Positions 9,091 to 25,025 of a stretch of 64,000 nucleotides of DNA are shown one piece after another. Every line of letters begins with the position of its first letter. The first letter of the stretch is position 1. The notes under the pieces were generated by a model. That model did no database searches. It was not told the DNA's origin and saw nothing but the letters and a program-made list of their open reading frames with translations. Both the position numbers and the translations under genes were made by a program. This DNA comes from Cellulosimicrobium sp. Marseille-Q4280 (lineage in GTDB: Bacteria; Actinomycetota; Actinomycetes; Actinomycetales; Cellulomonadaceae). The DNA is taken from NCBI RefSeq assembly GCF_943181405.1, contig NZ_CALPBY010000007.1, positions 62,001 through 126,000 on the forward strand. The letters run 5' to 3'.

Positions 9091-9704
9091 CCGGTGCAGT
9101 GATCGCCGCGCTCGTGTGCCTCGCGCTGCTCGACGGGGCGTTCAGCGGGTTCCGGGCCTCGCTGGGCCGCACGGGCCTGGTAGAGCATGCCGAGGAGAGT
9201 CGGAGAGGACTGCTCCGCGGAGCTGTGCTGATGGCGCTGCTCGCAGCGCCGGCGATCGCCTCGATGTTGACCGACGTGGTCCTGGGCGCCGCAACCATGG
9301 CCACGTACCGGGCGGCAGGCCTGGCGGCCATGGCCGTGCTCGGACCGTACGCGCTCATCGTTCTTCTCGCGCTGGGCGTGTACGGCGCGCTCCGGTGGGA
9401 GCTCAAGTACCTCGCCTCAGCACTCGTTCTCGGACCGTTCACCCTGATCCGGCCCGCTGTCGTGCTGGCTGCGGCGATCGTCGCGATCGTCCGCACGCAC
9501 GAGATCGCCGCGACGGTCTCGATCACTCTCGCGGCAGCAGCCGTCGTGCTCGTAGAACCGATCCTCAACCGTCGCCATGAGAGGCGGAGTCGTGCTGCCG
9601 GCCGTCTCTCTGGCTCGTGGAAGAGGCTCCAGCGACGTCAGAGTCACGCGCCCGTCGCCCAGGCAGTCGGGCGCCCGCGAGGAGCGGCTGACAAAGTATC
9701 TTGA
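9087..9704 (+). CDS. Small integral membrane protein, function unknown
   Basis: A 205-residue protein with about five hydrophobic segments between residues 1 and 165 and a basic, hydrophilic tail of about 35 residues ([12 protein letters not shown] and onward). I do not recognise the family. Its ATG overlaps the TGA of the interrupted methyltransferase (ATGA), so the pair was built as one translationally coupled operon; if the TAG upstream is real, translation of this gene may be reduced. Like its partner it shows weaker GC bias at third positions than the icd and aquaporin genes. Confidence 0.7.
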   Translation: MTGAVIAALVCLALLDGAFSGFRASLGRTGLVEHAEESRRGLLRGAVLMALLAAPAIASMLTDVVLGAATMATYRAAGLAAMAVLGPYALIVLLALGVYGALRWELKYLASALVLGPFTLIRPAVVLAAAIVAIVRTHEIAATVSITLAAAAVVLVEPILNRRHERRSRAAGRLSGSWKRLQRRQSHAPVAQAVGRPRGAADKVS

Positions 9705-9712
9705 CGTCGAGA
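9699..9712 (+). promoter_or_regulatory. Imperfect palindrome upstream of icd
   Basis: TCTTGAC and GTCGAGA abut at 9705/9706 and match in 6 of 7 positions of the dyad. TTGACG inside it could serve as a -35. It overlaps the stop codon of the membrane-protein gene and lies about 140 bases before icd. A regulator of the TCA cycle is a reasonable guess; none is identified. Confidence 0.35.
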
Positions 9713-9844
9713 AGTCGAGTACGCTGGACGGCGGTCAGCAAACGCCCTCGCGTGCGACGGACAACCGACCGACGGCCCGACAGGCCCGTCAGGTGGCCGT
9801 CCGGTCCGGGGGCACCAGTCCCCGACAGTTGGAGCGATCTGCGC

Positions 9845-11062
9845 ATGGGCAAGATCAAGGTCGTCAACCCGGTCGTCGAGCTCGACGGCGACGAGATGAC
9901 GCGCATCATCTGGCAGTTCATCAAGGACCGCCTCATCCACCCCTACCTCGACGTCGACCTCAAGTACTTCGACCTGTCGATCCAGAACCGCGACGCCACC
10001 GACGACCAGGTGACGATCGACGCGGCGAACGCGATCAAGCAGTACAACGTCGGCGTCAAGTGCGCGACCATCACGCCCGACGAGGCGCGCGTCGAGGAGT
10101 TCGGCCTCAAGAAGATGTGGGTCTCCCCGAACGGGACCATCCGCAACATCCTCGGCGGCGTCGTCTTCCGCGAGCCGATCATCATCTCCAACATCCCGCG
10201 CCTCGTGCCGGGCTGGAACAAGCCGATCATCATCGGCCGTCACGCCCACGGCGACCAGTACAAGTCGACGAACTTCAAGGTCCCGGGCCCCGGCAAGATC
10301 ACGATGACGTTCGAGCCGGCCGACGGCTCCGAGCCGCAGAAGTTCGACGTCGTGACCATGCCCGAGGAGGGCGGCGTCGCGATGGGCATGTACAACTTCA
10401 ACGAGTCGATCCGCGACTTCGCGCGCGCCTCGTTCGCGTACGGCCTCCAGCGCAACTACCCCGTGTACCTCTCCACGAAGAACACGATCCTCAAGGCCTA
10501 CGACGGCCAGTTCAAGGACCTGTTCCAGGAGGTCTTCGACGCCGAGTTCGCCGAGCAGTTCGCCGCGGCCGGGCTCACCTACGAGCACCGCCTCATCGAC
10601 GACATGGTCGCCTCGGCCATGAAGTGGGAGGGCGGCTACGTCTGGGCCTGCAAGAACTACGACGGCGACGTCCAGTCCGACACCGTCGCGCAGGGCTTCG
10701 GCTCGCTCGGCCTCATGACCTCCGTCCTCATGACCCCCGACGGCCAGACCGTCGAGGCCGAGGCCGCGCACGGCACGGTGACGCGTCACTACCGCCAGCA
10801 CCAGCAGGGCAAGCCGACGTCGACCAACCCGATCGCGTCGATCTTCGCCTGGACCCGCGGCCTCATGCACCGCGGCAAGCTCGACGGCACCCCCGAGGTC
10901 ACCGAGTTCGCGCAGACCCTCGAGGACGTCGTCGTCAAGACGGTCGAGTCCGGCCAGATGACGAAGGACCTCGCGCTCCTCGTCGGCCCGGACCAGGCGT
11001 GGCTCACCACCGAGGACTTCCTCGCCGCGCTCGACGAGAACCTCAAGGCGCGCCTGGGCTGA
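9845..11062 (+). CDS. icd: NADP-dependent isocitrate dehydrogenase
   Basis: A 405-residue homodimeric, eukaryotic-type (type II) isocitrate dehydrogenase that converts isocitrate to 2-oxoglutarate in the TCA cycle and makes NADPH. Start [20 protein letters not shown], the substrate loop SPNGTIRN and the coenzyme region [12 protein letters not shown] followed by [14 protein letters not shown] are diagnostic. Length matches the family. ATG 9845 is supported by GGAG about 10 bases upstream; the frame is open to 9701 but that stretch is leader. The 140-base leader holds a palindrome near its start. It is followed by a strong hairpin, so it is probably monocistronic. Confidence 0.96.
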   Translation: MGKIKVVNPVVELDGDEMTRIIWQFIKDRLIHPYLDVDLKYFDLSIQNRDATDDQVTIDAANAIKQYNVGVKCATITPDEARVEEFGLKKMWVSPNGTIRNILGGVVFREPIIISNIPRLVPGWNKPIIIGRHAHGDQYKSTNFKVPGPGKITMTFEPADGSEPQKFDVVTMPEEGGVAMGMYNFNESIRDFARASFAYGLQRNYPVYLSTKNTILKAYDGQFKDLFQEVFDAEFAEQFAAAGLTYEHRLIDDMVASAMKWEGGYVWACKNYDGDVQSDTVAQGFGSLGLMTSVLMTPDGQTVEAEAAHGTVTRHYRQHQQGKPTSTNPIASIFAWTRGLMHRGKLDGTPEVTEFAQTLEDVVVKTVESGQMTKDLALLVGPDQAWLTTEDFLAALDENLKARLG

Positions 11063-12283
<1,221 letters not shown>

Positions 12284-12302
12284 CACGCGGAGCGTCCCGC
12301 GA

Positions 12303-12329
12303 CGCCGGGGGTCCACGCGGCCCCCGGCG
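12303..12329 (+). terminator. Terminator after mdh
   Basis: A 9-bp GC stem (CGCCGGGGG at 12303-12311, CCCCCGGCG at 12321-12329) with a 9-base loop begins 20 bases after the stop, followed by the locally T-rich CGTAATTCC. Confidence 0.75.
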
Positions 12330-12364
12330 GCGTAATTCCCTGCGCCGGTGTCGTACCCGCACCG

Positions 12365-12370
12365 TAGGGT
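12365..12370 (+). promoter_or_regulatory. -10 hexamer TAGGGT of the ABC exporter gene
   Basis: TAGGGT lies 9 bases before ATG 12380 and no Shine-Dalgarno sequence is present, so the mRNA is probably leaderless or has a leader of a few bases. Confidence 0.5.
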
Positions 12371-12379
12371 CGACGGGCC

Positions 12380-15300
12380 ATGATCGACGCACCCGCCCCC
12401 ACCGGCCACCCGACGGACCCCGGCGAGAGCGCGACGCCGCCTCGCGAGACGCTCGACCCTGCCCGGGTGCTGGGCTGGCGGCGGCTGCGCGGGCCCCAGG
12501 CCGTCGTCGCGCTGGTCGCGCTCGCCCTGGGTGCGGTCGGGGCCGCTCTGGGCACCGTCGTGGCGGGGTGGATCGCCGAGGACCCGGCCACCGCGACGCT
12601 GCAGCTGCTCGCGGCGTGCATCGTCGGTGCCGCCCTGCTCGACACGGCCGGACAGGTCGTGTGGGCCGGCGTCGTCGACCGTGCGGAGGGGACGCTGCGG
12701 GGGGACCTGCTCACCGCGGCGCTGCACCAGCCGCTGGACACCCTCACCGAGCAGGCCGTGGGCGAGGTGCTGGACCGGGTCGACGACGACACGCACGCCG
12801 TCGGGACACTGGTGCGACGGCAGCTCTGGGGCGCCGGTCGCACGCTCGTCGGCGTGGTCCCCATGTGGGTCGTCGCCGGCCTGACCTGGTGGCCCGCCTG
12901 GCTCCTCTTCCCACTGCTCGGGCTGCTCGCCTGGCTGCTCGTGCGGCCGATGCTGGGAGAGATCTCCCGCCGCAAGGTGATCGAGGAGGCCGCCTGGACG
13001 GACCAGGCCGCGGCGTTCGAGGAGGCCGTCGCCGCGCGCGACGACCTGCGGACCAGCCTGGGCCAGTCGTTCGCGGTCCGCCGGCTCGCCGGGCTCTCCG
13101 CCGCCGTGCACCGGACGTTCGAGGCCGTGCTGTCGGTCGAGTCGCGCATGGTCCGCCGCGCCGGACTCGTGCTGGCGTCGTTGCTGGCCGGGACCGCCGT
13201 GGCCGGCGCGGCGCTCGCCGTGGACGGCGACCTGGCCGTCGACCAGCTGGTCACCCTGTTCCTCGTCACGGCGATGTTCGTCGGGCAGACGGACAACCTC
13301 GTGCACCACCTCCCGGACATCCAGGAAGGTCTCGGGGCGCTCACGCGGATCCGGCAGATGCTCGCGGTCCCGCCGGAGCCGACGGGCGGACGCGACGTGC
13401 CCGAGGGGCCGGTCGGCATCGAGCTGCGCGACCTGCACTTCTCCTACGCCGAGGGCACGTTCGCGCTCGACGGCGTGAGCGTGCGTGTTCCGGCCGGGGA
13501 GACGGTCGCGCTGGTCGGCCGCACGGGGTCGGGCAAGTCGACGCTCGCGTCGCTCCTCTCCCGGGCCGTCGAGCCGCCGCGCGGCTCCGTGCTCGTCGGT
13601 GGCGCGGACGTCCGCGACCTCGACCTGCAGGCGCTGCGCGCCGCGGTCGGCGTGGTCACCCAGCGCACCGAGATCCTCGCGGGCACGCTCGCGGAGAACA
13701 TCGCGCTCTTCGCGGACGTGCCGCGCGACGACGTCGAGGCCGCGGTGCGCGAGCTCCGGCTCGACGACTGGGTCGCCGGTCTGCCCGACGGGCTCGACAC
13801 GCTGCTGGGACCGGGCGGCACGTCGCTCTCCGCGGGGGAGGAGCAGCTCGTCGCCTTCGCCCGGCTCCTGGTGCGCGACGTGCAGGTGGTCGTGCTCGAC
13901 GAGGCGACGGCGCGCATGGACCCGCTGACCGAGGCGCGGGTCGTCGCCGCGTCCGAGCGCCTGCTCGCCGCGCGCACGGGCGTCCTCGTCGCGCACCGGC
14001 TGTCCACCATCGAGCGTGCGGGGCTCGTCGTGGTGCTCGACCACGGCCGCGTCGTCCAGCAGGGCACGCGGGCCGAGCTCGCGCAGGTCCGGGGCCCGTA
14101 CCGCACCCTGCTGGAGGCGAGCGTCGCCCAGGCGGGGCCCGGTGAGCACCCCCTCGACGGCGTGCCTGGCGAGCAGGTCGTGGCGGCCGACGCGTCGACG
14201 ACGAGCGGTCCCGGGGCGGGTGGGGCGGCGGCGCCGTCGGAGTCCGTCGGCGGACGGCGACGTCGCGGGACGCCCCCCGAGCTCCGCGATCCCGGGGACG
14301 GACCGAGCCTCGCGCGCGGCATCCTCCACGCCCTGTTCGTCCGGCCGGCGTGGGGTGTGGTCGGTGCGGTGCTGTTCCTCGTGGCGAGCCTCTTCTCGGC
14401 ACAGGGCGCGATCACGGGATTCCTCTGGGGACGTGCGGTCCAGGGGCTCGACGACGGCTTCCCCGTCGCGCTGCTCGTGCCGTTCGCGGTCCTCCTCGTC
14501 GTCGCCCCGCTGTGCCTCGCGCGGGCCGTGTACGTCTACCCGCGCTGGTGGATCGAGGTGCTGCTCCGGGTGCGCCTGGCCGTCATGTCCGGCCAGACGC
14601 GACAGCACCGGCTCCCGGCGTCCCCGCCGGGCGAGGTCGTCGCGCGCGCGATGGACGCCGACCGCTTCGCCCGGTACGCCGACCGGTGGGTGGATCTCGT
14701 CAACGGCCTCCTCATCGCGGGCGTCACCGCGCTCCTCAGCGGCTCGTGGCTCGCCGGCGCGGTCCTCCTGGCCGTGATGGTCGTGTCGGCGACGGCCTCG
14801 GCGCTCGGGCGGCCGATCGCCGGCCGGTCGGCGACGCGGTCGTCGGCCGCGCGCGCCCGGTTCGGGCGGGCGCTGGTCTCCGCGCTCGACTCGGCGCGCA
14901 CCGTCAAGCTCGCCGCCCGCACGCCGCAGGTGCACGCCCACCTGCGCGACGTCGACGCGGGCCGGGTCCGTGCCGCGGTCTTCGAGCACCGGGTCCAGGC
15001 GGCGCTCGACGGCGTGCCCCTGGTCATGATCCAGCTCGGTGTCGTCGCGGCGTGGGGAGGGCTCCTCACGGGCACGTGGGACCTCGCCACTGCTCTGCTG
15101 GTCGCCAACGCCGTCAACGGGTTCGGCTGGTTCGGCGTCGTCGCCGGCGCCGTCGTGACCGAGGCCCCGGGGACGCGCTCGTGGCAGCAGGTGACGAGCC
15201 GGTTCGCGGCGGGGGCCGACCTCATGGACCTGCCGCCGGGCGTCGACCTGCTCACCGGCGCCGCACCCTCGCCCGCGCCGGGGCCCCGGCAGGCGCTGCA

Positions 15301-15976
15301 GCGGCTCGACCTCGCCGGCATGACGGCCCTGCACGACGACGGCACGATCGGCGTCCAGGACGTCGACCTGTCGGTGCGCCGCGGTGAGCTGGTGCTGCTC
15401 CTGGGCCAGGTCGGGTCCGGCAAGTCGAGCCTGCTCTCCTCCCTCGCCGGGCTCATGGAGCACACCGGCGCGATCCGGTGGAACGGCACCGACGTCGTCG
15501 ACGCCCAGACCTTCCTGCGTCCCGGCCAGGTCGCGCACGTCGCGCAGGTGCCGCGCGTGCTCTCGGGGACGTTCGCCGACAACGTCCGGCTCGGTCACGA
15601 GCGCGACGTGCACGGGCCTGTCGCCGCAGCACGCCTGGAGCAGGACGTCGTGGAGGCCGGCGGCCACGAGGCGCTCGTGGGGCACCGCGGCGTCCGGCTG
15701 TCGGGCGGGCAGGTGCAGCGCCTCGCGCTCGCACGTGCGCTCGCCACGGAGACCGAGCTCCTCCTCGCGGACGACGTCTCGAGCGCGCTCGACGCCGCGA
15801 CGGAGATCGAGCTGTGGACGTCGCTGCGCGAGCGCGGCACCACGGTGATCGGTGCGACGTCCAAGCGGGCAGCGCTCGCGCGGGCGGACCGTGTCGTGGT
15901 GCTCGAGGACGGCGTGGTCGCCGACGTCGGACCGTGGAGCGACCTCGCGGCGCGGTGGGGGCACCTCGCGGGCTGA
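12380..15976 (+). CDS. Single-chain ABC exporter (TMD-NBD-TMD-NBD)
   Basis: A 1198-residue full-length exporter; bacterial exporters are usually half-size. Order: membrane domain 1 (about 30-325), ATPase 1 (350-590), a Pro/Ala/Ser linker, membrane domain 2 (640-960), ATPase 2 (970-1198). ATPase 1 has intact Walker [10 protein letters not shown], catalytic Glu508 after Walker B and His539, but its signature reads LSAGE (483-487). ATPase 2 has Walker A with Lys1015 and a canonical LSGGQ (1107-1111), but Asp1132 replaces the catalytic Glu and the H-loop reads TSKR with Ser1161 where His is expected. The weak elements all fall in the same composite site, as in asymmetric heterodimeric exporters. 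Substrate unknown; probably a drug or small-molecule exporter. Confidence 0.92.
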   Translation: MIDAPAPTGHPTDPGESATPPRETLDPARVLGWRRLRGPQAVVALVALALGAVGAALGTVVAGWIAEDPATATLQLLAACIVGAALLDTAGQVVWAGVVDRAEGTLRGDLLTAALHQPLDTLTEQAVGEVLDRVDDDTHAVGTLVRRQLWGAGRTLVGVVPMWVVAGLTWWPAWLLFPLLGLLAWLLVRPMLGEISRRKVIEEAAWTDQAAAFEEAVAARDDLRTSLGQSFAVRRLAGLSAAVHRTFEAVLSVESRMVRRAGLVLASLLAGTAVAGAALAVDGDLAVDQLVTLFLVTAMFVGQTDNLVHHLPDIQEGLGALTRIRQMLAVPPEPTGGRDVPEGPVGIELRDLHFSYAEGTFALDGVSVRVPAGETVALVGRTGSGKSTLASLLSRAVEPPRGSVLVGGADVRDLDLQALRAAVGVVTQRTEILAGTLAENIALFADVPRDDVEAAVRELRLDDWVAGLPDGLDTLLGPGGTSLSAGEEQLVAFARLLVRDVQVVVLDEATARMDPLTEARVVAASERLLAARTGVLVAHRLSTIERAGLVVVLDHGRVVQQGTRAELAQVRGPYRTLLEASVAQAGPGEHPLDGVPGEQVVAADASTTSGPGAGGAAAPSESVGGRRRRGTPPELRDPGDGPSLARGILHALFVRPAWGVVGAVLFLVASLFSAQGAITGFLWGRAVQGLDDGFPVALLVPFAVLLVVAPLCLARAVYVYPRWWIEVLLRVRLAVMSGQTRQHRLPASPPGEVVARAMDADRFARYADRWVDLVNGLLIAGVTALLSGSWLAGAVLLAVMVVSATASALGRPIAGRSATRSSAARARFGRALVSALDSARTVKLAARTPQVHAHLRDVDAGRVRAAVFEHRVQAALDGVPLVMIQLGVVAAWGGLLTGTWDLATALLVANAVNGFGWFGVVAGAVVTEAPGTRSWQQVTSRFAAGADLMDLPPGVDLLTGAAPSPAPGPRQALQRLDLAGMTALHDDGTIGVQDVDLSVRRGELVLLLGQVGSGKSSLLSSLAGLMEHTGAIRWNGTDVVDAQTFLRPGQVAHVAQVPRVLSGTFADNVRLGHERDVHGPVAAARLEQDVVEAGGHEALVGHRGVRLSGGQVQRLALARALATETELLLADDVSSALDAATEIELWTSLRERGTTVIGATSKRAALARADRVVVLEDGVVADVGPWSDLAARWGHLAG

Positions 15977-16017
15977 CGCTCTCGAGCGTCGACGAGTTCG
16001 CGGGGGTGGGCGAGTCC

Positions 16018-16120
16018 GCGGAGGGTGGGGCGAGTCGTCGCGGGTCTACCATCCGCCGCTCGTCCCTCGCGGCTCCCGCCAGACCCGCCACGACCCGCGA
16101 CGACTCGCCCCACCCTCCGC
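16018..16120. repeat. Perfect 29-bp inverted repeat
   Basis: The 29 bases at 16018-16046 are the exact reverse complement of 16092-16120, with a 45-base spacer. The right arm is part of the first copy of the 65-bp tandem repeat. The structure could form a long hairpin downstream of the ABC exporter gene and may serve as its terminator, but its exactness and link to the tandem array suggest a mobile-type intergenic repeat. Confidence 0.85.
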
Positions 16121-16252
16121 TCCAGGGCGGCCGCGGCTCTTCGCCAGACCCGCCACGACCCGCGACGACTCACCCCACCCTCCGCTCCAGGGCGGCCGCG
16201 GCTCTTCGCCAGACCCGCCACGACCCGCGACGACTCACCCCACCCTCCGCTC
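16081..16252. repeat. Tandem 65-bp repeat, about 2.6 copies
   Basis: Units start at 16081, 16146 and 16211, each opening AGACCCGCCACGACCCGCGA; the third stops after 42 bases. Copies 2 and 3 are identical over their overlap and copy 1 differs by one base (GCCCC against ACCCC). No ORF is supported. The spacing and lack of unique spacers exclude CRISPR. Recent duplication or slippage is implied. Confidence 0.9.
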
Positions 16253-16278
16253 GTGCTGCGGTCGGTGGCGTGCAGACT

Positions 16279-16308
16279 CTTGCTGCAACTTTCTGCAAGC
16301 AGTACAGT
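16279..16308 (+). promoter_or_regulatory. Promoter and MalR/LacI-like operator of the amylopullulanase gene
   Basis: TTGCTG (16280-16285) and TACAGT (16303-16308) are separated by exactly 17 bases. An imperfect dyad, CTTGCTG at 16279-16285 and CTGCAAG at 16293-16299, overlaps the -35 and spacer. From memory, Streptomyces amylase and maltose promoters carry CTTGCAG repeats bound by the LacI-family repressor MalR; here repression by a similar protein in the absence of maltodextrins is an inference. Predicted transcription start is near 16315, leaving a leader of about 115 bases. Confidence 0.55.
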
Positions 16309-16429
16309 CGGGCCAGCCGTACGCTGAGAAGCGCCTGGCCCGGCCGACGTCGTCCGCTGCTGGTCCCGTCGTCCGTCCGTGCTCCTCGCGTGGCTTCCGC
16401 ACGAATCTCTTCGGACGAGGGAGTCCTCC

Positions 16430-22603
<6,174 letters not shown>

Positions 22604-22611
22604 CGGCGAGC

Positions 22612-22680
22612 AGAGCCCCGGTCGCGCGGGGGAGGACGCCGGTCGTGGACCGGCGTCGTCTCCCGCACGGCCGGGGCTCT
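22612..22680. terminator. Large bidirectional hairpin between amylopullulanase and purU
   Basis: Outer arms AGAGCCCCGG (22612-22621) and CCGGGGCTCT (22671-22680) enclose an inner stem GACGCCGGT/ACCGGCGTC. It lies between two convergent genes and should stop transcription from both. Confidence 0.8.
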
Positions 22681-22693
22681 CGCGCGAGCGGGG

Positions 22694-23572
22694 TCAGCGG
22701 AAGACGACGGTGCGGTGCCCGTCGAGCAGCACGCGGTGCTCGGCGTGCCAGCGCACCGCGCGCGCGAGCGTCTGCCGCTCGACGTCCTCGCCGATCGCGA
22801 CGAGGTCCTCCACGCGGCGCGAGTGGTCCACGCGCGCGACGTCCTGCTCGATGATCGGCCCCTCGTCGAGGTCGCCCGTGACGTAGTGCGAGGTGGCGCC
22901 GATGAGCTTGACCCCGCGGTCGTGCGCCTGCGCGTAGGGGCGCGCGCCCTTGAAGCTCGGCAGGAACGAGTGGTGGATGTTGATGATCCTGCCGGGCATC
23001 TCGCGGCACAGGTCGTCGGAGAGGATCTGCATGTAGCGCGCGAGCACCACGAGCTCGACGTCGAGCTCCGCCACGAGCGCGCGCAGGCGCGACTCCGCGT
23101 CGGCCTTGGTCTCGCGCGTCACGGGCACGTGGTGGAACGGCTTGCCGTAGAACGTCGCGATGTCCTGCAGGTCCGTGTGGTTCCCGACGACGCCCACGAC
23201 CTCGATCGGCATCGCCTGCGACCGCTCGCGGTACAGCAGGTCGACGAGGCAGTGCGGAGCCTTCGACACCATGAGGAGCGTGCGGACGCGTCGGCCGACG
23301 ACGTCGAGCTCCCACGCCATGCCGAACCGCTCGACCACCGGGGCGAGCGCGTCCGTGAGGGCGTCGCGCGGGACCGCGGCCTCCACCTGGACGCGCATGA
23401 AGAACAGGCCCGACAGCGGGTCGCCGAACTGCTGCGACTCGGTGATGTTGCCCCCGAGCCCGGCGAGCGCCCCGGCGACGGCGTGCACGATCCCCGGACC
23501 GTCGGGGCACGAGAGGGTGAGGACCCAGTGCGTGGGGTCGGTGGTCGCGGGCCGAGGTGCTGTCGTGGACAC
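22694..23572 (-). CDS. purU: Formyltetrahydrofolate deformylase
   Basis: A 292-residue enzyme that hydrolyses 10-formyl-THF to formate and THF, balancing the one-carbon pool and supplying formate to purine synthesis. An N-terminal ACT domain (HWVLTLSCPDGPGIVHAVAG) is followed by a formyltransferase fold with the catalytic Asn-His block NIHHSFLPSFKGARPY and GATSHYVTGDLDEGPII. Length is normal. No good Shine-Dalgarno spacing exists before GTG 23572, but a TACCCT hexamer lies 7 bases upstream, which supports this start on a leaderless mRNA. It joins purH, glyA and folD in this window as one-carbon genes. Confidence 0.93.
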   Translation of the reverse strand: MSTTAPRPATTDPTHWVLTLSCPDGPGIVHAVAGALAGLGGNITESQQFGDPLSGLFFMRVQVEAAVPRDALTDALAPVVERFGMAWELDVVGRRVRTLLMVSKAPHCLVDLLYRERSQAMPIEVVGVVGNHTDLQDIATFYGKPFHHVPVTRETKADAESRLRALVAELDVELVVLARYMQILSDDLCREMPGRIINIHHSFLPSFKGARPYAQAHDRGVKLIGATSHYVTGDLDEGPIIEQDVARVDHSRRVEDLVAIGEDVERQTLARAVRWHAEHRVLLDGHRTVVFR

Positions 23573-23579
23573 CTTCCAG

Positions 23580-23585
23580 AGGGTA
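23580..23585 (-). promoter_or_regulatory. -10 hexamer TACCCT of purU, likely leaderless
   Basis: TACCCT sits 7 bases before the GTG of purU. It faces away from the -10 of the GNAT gene about 100 bases further right, so the intergenic region is a divergent promoter pair. Confidence 0.5.
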
Positions 23586-23680
23586 GTCGCGCCGTCGGGC
23601 GCAGGCCGCCGTGGTCGCCCCCGTGGACCTCGCGGGCGGACATCACCCGGACACGGGCCGTGCGAGGCGCCCACGTCTGA

Positions 23681-23686
23681 CACGAT
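23681..23686 (+). promoter_or_regulatory. -10 hexamer CACGAT of the GNAT gene, likely leaderless
   Basis: CACGAT ends 6 bases before ATG 23693 and is preceded by TGA, an extended -10-like context. No ribosome site lies between it and the start. Confidence 0.4.
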
Positions 23687-23692
23687 GAACCC

Positions 23693-24214
23693 ATGAACGA
23701 CGCGCAGATCACCACCCGCCTCGTCACCGACGCCGAGGCCGGTGAGCTCCTGACCCTGCGCCGGGCGGCGTTCGTCACCGAGGCGCAGCTGTACGGCGAC
23801 CCGAACATCCCGCCGCTGACCCAGACCCTGCACGAGCTGCGCGACGACCTCGCGCGCGAGGACGTCGTGACGATCGGGGCATGGCTCGACCACCGCCTCG
23901 TCGGGTCGGTCCGCGTCGAGATCGAGGAGAGCCGGGCGACGCTCGGGCGCCTCGCCGTCGCCCCGGACATGCAGGGCCGCGGCATCGGCACGCAGATGCT
24001 CTTCGAGGTGCTCCCGTACCTGCCCGAGCAGACGACGGAGATCTGGGTCTTCACCGGCAAGGACTCGAAGCAGAACCTCGCGATGTACACGAAGCACGGG
24101 TACGAGGAGCAGTACGACAAGGCCGCGGGCGACCTCACGTACACCTACCTGCGCCGCATCCTCGGCGCGGCCGAGGTGCGCGACGACGCCGCCCAGGAGC
24201 AGCAGGGCGCCTGA
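23693..24214 (+). CDS. GNAT family N-acetyltransferase
   Basis: A 173-residue acetyltransferase with the GNAT fold. The acetyl-CoA loop reads LAVAPDMQGRGIGTQML (motif A, Q-x-x-G-x-G type), and the C-terminal part MYTKHGYEE is the usual motif B. Small-molecule or protein amine acetylation is expected, but the substrate is unknown. It stands alone between purU (divergent) and the ROK-linked ATPase gene (convergent, 19 bases away). The start is set by a -10 hexamer 6 bases upstream. Confidence 0.88.
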   Translation: MNDAQITTRLVTDAEAGELLTLRRAAFVTEAQLYGDPNIPPLTQTLHELRDDLAREDVVTIGAWLDHRLVGSVRVEIEESRATLGRLAVAPDMQGRGIGTQMLFEVLPYLPEQTTEIWVFTGKDSKQNLAMYTKHGYEEQYDKAAGDLTYTYLRRILGAAEVRDDAAQEQQGA

Positions 24215-24233
24215 CGGGCACCGCCACGTCGCC

Positions 24234-25025
24234 TCAGCGCCGGACGGTGCCCTGCGCGGGTCGGGGCGGGGTCGCGCCGGCGACCGTCGTCGCGCCGGTG
24301 ACCGCCGCGATGATCTCCTCGTAGCTCGCGCCCTGCCCGGAGAAGCTCCCGTTGTTCCGCCCGTGCCGCAGGACCTCCACGCGGTCCGCGACGGCGCGCA
24401 CGTCGGTCATGTTGTGGCTGATGAGGATCACGGCGTGCCCCATGTCCCGCAGCCGCAGGATGTGGCTGAGGACCTCGGCCGACTGCGCGACCGAGAGCGC
24501 GGCGGTGGGCTCGTCGAGCACCACGACGCGGGGCTCGCCGAGCAGCGTGCGCGCGATGGCGACGCTCTGCCGCTGCCCGCCGGAGAGCGCCGAGACGGGG
24601 ACCCGGACCGAGGGGACGCGCGCGTTGAGGTCGGCGAGCACGCGGCGCGCGGTCTCCTCCATGGTCGCCTCGTCGAGATGACGACCCCGCCGCAGCTCGC
24701 GGCCCAGGTAGAGGTTCGAGACGACGTCGAGGTTGTCGCACAGCGCGAGGTCCTGGAAGACGGTCGCGATGCCGAGCGCGTGCGCGGCGACCGGGCTGGG
24801 GATGGTCACGGGCACGCCGTCGGACTCGATCATCCCGGCGTCGGGGGTCAGGACCCCGGCCACGATCTTGGCGAGCGTCGACTTGCCGGCGCCGTTGTCG
24901 CCGACGAGCGCCACGACCTCGTGGCGGTGGATCTCGAGCTCGACGCCGGTGAGCGCCTGCACGGCGCCGAACGACTTGTCGATCCCGTGCAGGGCGAGCG
25001 CGGGGATGCGGGGAGTGGCGGTCAC
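24234..25025 (-). CDS. Single-domain sugar ABC ATPase coupled to ROK regulator
   Basis: A 263-residue ATPase with Walker A GDNGAGKST, Q-loop ATVFQDLAL, signature ALSGGQRQ, Walker [12 protein letters not shown] and H-loop ISHNMTDV. It is the one-domain, FrcA-like kind used with CUT2-type sugar importers, in contrast to the two-domain ATPase of the importer encoded divergently at 27.7 kb. Its GTG overlaps the TGA of the ROK gene (GTGA), so it is made together with the regulator. No permease or binding protein accompanies it on this strand. It may serve the neighbouring importer as an alternative motor, or be the remnant of a lost system. Confidence 0.85.
   Translation of the reverse strand: MTATPRIPALALHGIDKSFGAVQALTGVELEIHRHEVVALVGDNGAGKSTLAKIVAGVLTPDAGMIESDGVPVTIPSPVAAHALGIATVFQDLALCDNLDVVSNLYLGRELRRGRHLDEATMEETARRVLADLNARVPSVRVPVSALSGGQRQSVAIARTLLGEPRVVVLDEPTAALSVAQSAEVLSHILRLRDMGHAVILISHNMTDVRAVADRVEVLRHGRNNGSFSGQGASYEEIIAAVTGATTVAGATPPRPAQGTVRR

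Noticed and set aside
16081-16252. CRISPR array
   Set aside because: The 65-bp units abut with no unique spacers, there are fewer than three copies, and no cas genes are near.
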